A DNA stretch of 6,831 nucleotides from Phycisphaerae bacterium. Lineage in GTDB: Bacteria > Planctomycetota > Phycisphaerae > Phycisphaerales > UBA1924. The stretch's first letter is position 1. Each line of letters starts with the position of its first letter. Shown in pieces: positions 5,621 through 6,831 of this stretch. The notes under the pieces were generated by a model, which was given only the letters and a program-made list of their open reading frames with translations, was not told where the DNA came from and did no database searches. A program made the position numbers and the translations under genes. The stretch covers positions 1 through 6,831 of the forward strand of contig JAEUIX010000186.1 of NCBI GenBank assembly GCA_016794945.1. The letters run 5' to 3'.

Positions 5621-6625
5621 TCAGCCCCCCAGCGCCCGGATGAGCGCCACGCGCACCGCAAACTGCCGGAACCTCGCCGCCCGGTACAGCGCCAGCGCCG
5701 GCGCGTTCACCAGGTCCACCGCGCACGCCAGCGTTCGCTCCGGCCGGCCGCCCAGCCGATCGATCGCCATCTCCAGCAGCGCCCGGCCAAGCCCCATGCC
5801 CCGCACTTCCGGGGAAAGCCCCAGGTACACCAGTTCCACCGTCTGCTGCTCCGCGCACGGCGACAGCAGCATGCACCCCACCGGCCGCTGGTCGCGCCGC
5901 ACCAGGTACCACAGCGCCGGGTCGTGCTGCCCCACGCTCAGGTGCGACTCCAGCACGTCCCGCACGTCCCGCACCCCGCACAGCGCCGCGCAGTCCAGAG
6001 TCCCCTCGTACGACGCCTCCAGCGCCGTCAGCAGCATCGCCTCGCCCCCCGCGCCAGGGTGCGCCGTCATCGGCGTCACCGAGATGCCCCGGGGCCACGC
6101 CCTGGCCTGGTGCCGCGCCTTCAGCGGTATCGGCCGCCGCAGATACGCCAGGTCCGCCAGCCGCACGAAGCCCGCCGCCAGGTACGAGTCGACCAGCTCC
6201 GTCTGCTCAGGGTCCACGATCGCCTGCGCCAGCCGGACCTGCCGTTCTCCCTCAAACTCCGCCGCGCACCGCGCCGCGGCCTCGATGCACGCCGCCCGGC
6301 GAGACACGGCCCCCGGACGGTGCGCCGGCGGCGAAACGAAGAACATCGCGGTGCGCCCGGAACTGGGGATGAGCAGGGCCACCTCGCCCCCCGGGCAGGG
6401 TGGGCCCGGGCAAGCCCACATCAACGACAGATCCGTGCCGTCTCGTTCCGCATTGGCCAGGAACGCCCTCACCAATTCGTCCGCGGGCCCTGCGCCCCGA
6501 CCCGAATCCACCCCCAGCAGCCGGGCAACCGCCGCGTCCCGGTGCTCCAAAGTCACCCGGACCGCCGGCGGCGTGCCACCGGGGGGCATCATGCGGGCGT
6601 CGGGAGGGTGGTGGATCGTGGCCAT
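5621..6625 (-). CDS. Two-domain GNAT family N-acetyltransferase
   Basis: A 334-residue protein (352 if the in-frame ATG at 6679 is used). The C-terminal half is a clear GNAT domain: VELVYLGLSPEVRGMGLGRA (about 263-282) is motif A with the RGMGLG acetyl-CoA pyrophosphate loop, and AVDLVNAPALALYRAARF (about 302-319) is motif B with the N-x-P-A-x-x-LY pattern. The N-terminal half (about 20-165) looks like a second, degenerate GNAT fold: its end, DSYLAAGFVRLADLAYLRR, resembles the last strand-helix-strand of the fold, but no acetyl-CoA loop is visible. Such tandem forms include mycothiol synthase, but the substrate here is unknown. ATG at 6625 is preferred because the 18 extra codons are Pro/Gly-rich and use more A/T third positions; no convincing Shine-Dalgarno marks either start. 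It lies 413 nt upstream of dnaA in the same direction. Confidence 0.85.
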   Translation of the reverse strand: MATIHHPPDARMMPPGGTPPAVRVTLEHRDAAVARLLGVDSGRGAGPADELVRAFLANAERDGTDLSLMWACPGPPCPGGEVALLIPSSGRTAMFFVSPPAHRPGAVSRRAACIEAAARCAAEFEGERQVRLAQAIVDPEQTELVDSYLAAGFVRLADLAYLRRPIPLKARHQARAWPRGISVTPMTAHPGAGGEAMLLTALEASYEGTLDCAALCGVRDVRDVLESHLSVGQHDPALWYLVRRDQRPVGCMLLSPCAEQQTVELVYLGLSPEVRGMGLGRALLEMAIDRLGGRPERTLACAVDLVNAPALALYRAARFRQFAVRVALIRALGG

Positions 6626-6687
6626 GGGAGACACCCGAGGGCCCGGCGGCCCTGGCCCGACGAGACTGCGGTTCCCCATCGGGCCGA

Positions 6688-6715
6688 TTGATCCCGCCGC
6701 CGGAGTTTGTAGACT
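6688..6715 (+). promoter_or_regulatory. Candidate promoter for the rightmost plus-strand gene
   Basis: TTGATC (6688-6693) and TAGACT (6710-6715), each matching 4 of 6 consensus bases, are 16 nt apart. A start near 6722 would leave a leader of about 38 nt before the GTG at 6760. TAGACT is part of the small palindrome GTAG-A-CTAC (6709-6717), and this is the least GC-rich point in the divergent intergenic region, which must also serve the acetyltransferase. Confidence 0.4.
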
Positions 6716-6759
6716 ACGCCCCCCGCATCGGCTCGTCGGGCGGGGACCGGAGATCGCCC

Positions 6760-6831
6760 GTGCCCAACCGCCTCAACGCCTTCCGCCACTGGATGACCGC
6801 CGCCCTGGCCCTGGCCGGCCTGTTCGGCGTG
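6760..6831 (+). CDS. N-terminal start of a probable exported or membrane protein (3' end outside window)
   Basis: Twenty-four codons are open from GTG at 6760 to the window end. GGAG (6749-6752) lies 7 nt upstream, a very good ribosome binding site that fixes the start. The product begins VPNRLNAFRHW (first residue read as Met), with two Arg and a His, then a hydrophobic run MTAALALAGLFGV, which looks like a Sec signal peptide or an N-terminal membrane anchor. It is divergent from the acetyltransferase, and a promoter candidate precedes it. What the protein does cannot be told from this fragment. Confidence 0.7.
   Translation, partial: MPNRLNAFRHWMTAALALAGLFGV

Overview
The window is very GC-rich (third codon positions almost all G or C) and reads as a chromosomal segment of a planctomycete, most likely from the Phycisphaerae side of the phylum. 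Three things point there. An exported-protein tail at the left edge has a VPAPSS / hydrophobic / poly-Arg ending, a PEP-CTERM-like sorting signal common in that group. Ribosomal protein bL28 is of the longer form. DnaA is divergent and has a GECGTGKT P-loop and a GRPNHSTV domain IV signature. The lineage is inferred from motifs, not from a search.

Layout, left to right. Positions 2-127 (+) are the last 41 codons of an exported protein with a PEP-CTERM-like tail. A strong hairpin at 151-181 lies between it and the convergent gene rpmB (227-505, -), so it probably stops transcription from both sides. Positions 506-689 hold a candidate rpmB promoter and two small hairpins. A DegT/DnrJ/EryC1/StrS aminotransferase (690-1931, -) follows, with an unusual Gly/Ala/Ser/Met-rich insertion. 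Next are an exported helical-repeat (HEAT-like) protein of unknown function (2019-3629, -) and dnaA (3639-5207, -). The gene order in transcription is dnaA, HEAT-like gene, degT, with gaps of 9 and 87 nt, so the three probably form one transcription unit; rpmB may have its own promoter.

The 413-nt gap 5208-5620 upstream of dnaA is the main non-coding stretch. It carries a candidate dnaA promoter, a hairpin with 10-bp arms in the presumed leader, a run of seven T, two DnaA-box-like 9-mers and a 16-bp palindrome, TGTGCACAAGTGCACA. This fits DnaA autoregulation and possibly an origin, but neither is shown. Beyond it is a two-domain GNAT acetyltransferase (5621-6625, -). The divergent start of another exported protein begins with GTG at 6760 (+) and runs off the right end.

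I see no mobile element, CRISPR array, tRNA, rRNA or phage gene. The most distinctive points are a DnaA that lacks the usual sensor-1 Asp and box VII Arg, its tight linkage to a secreted repeat protein rather than dnaN, and the insertion in the aminotransferase.
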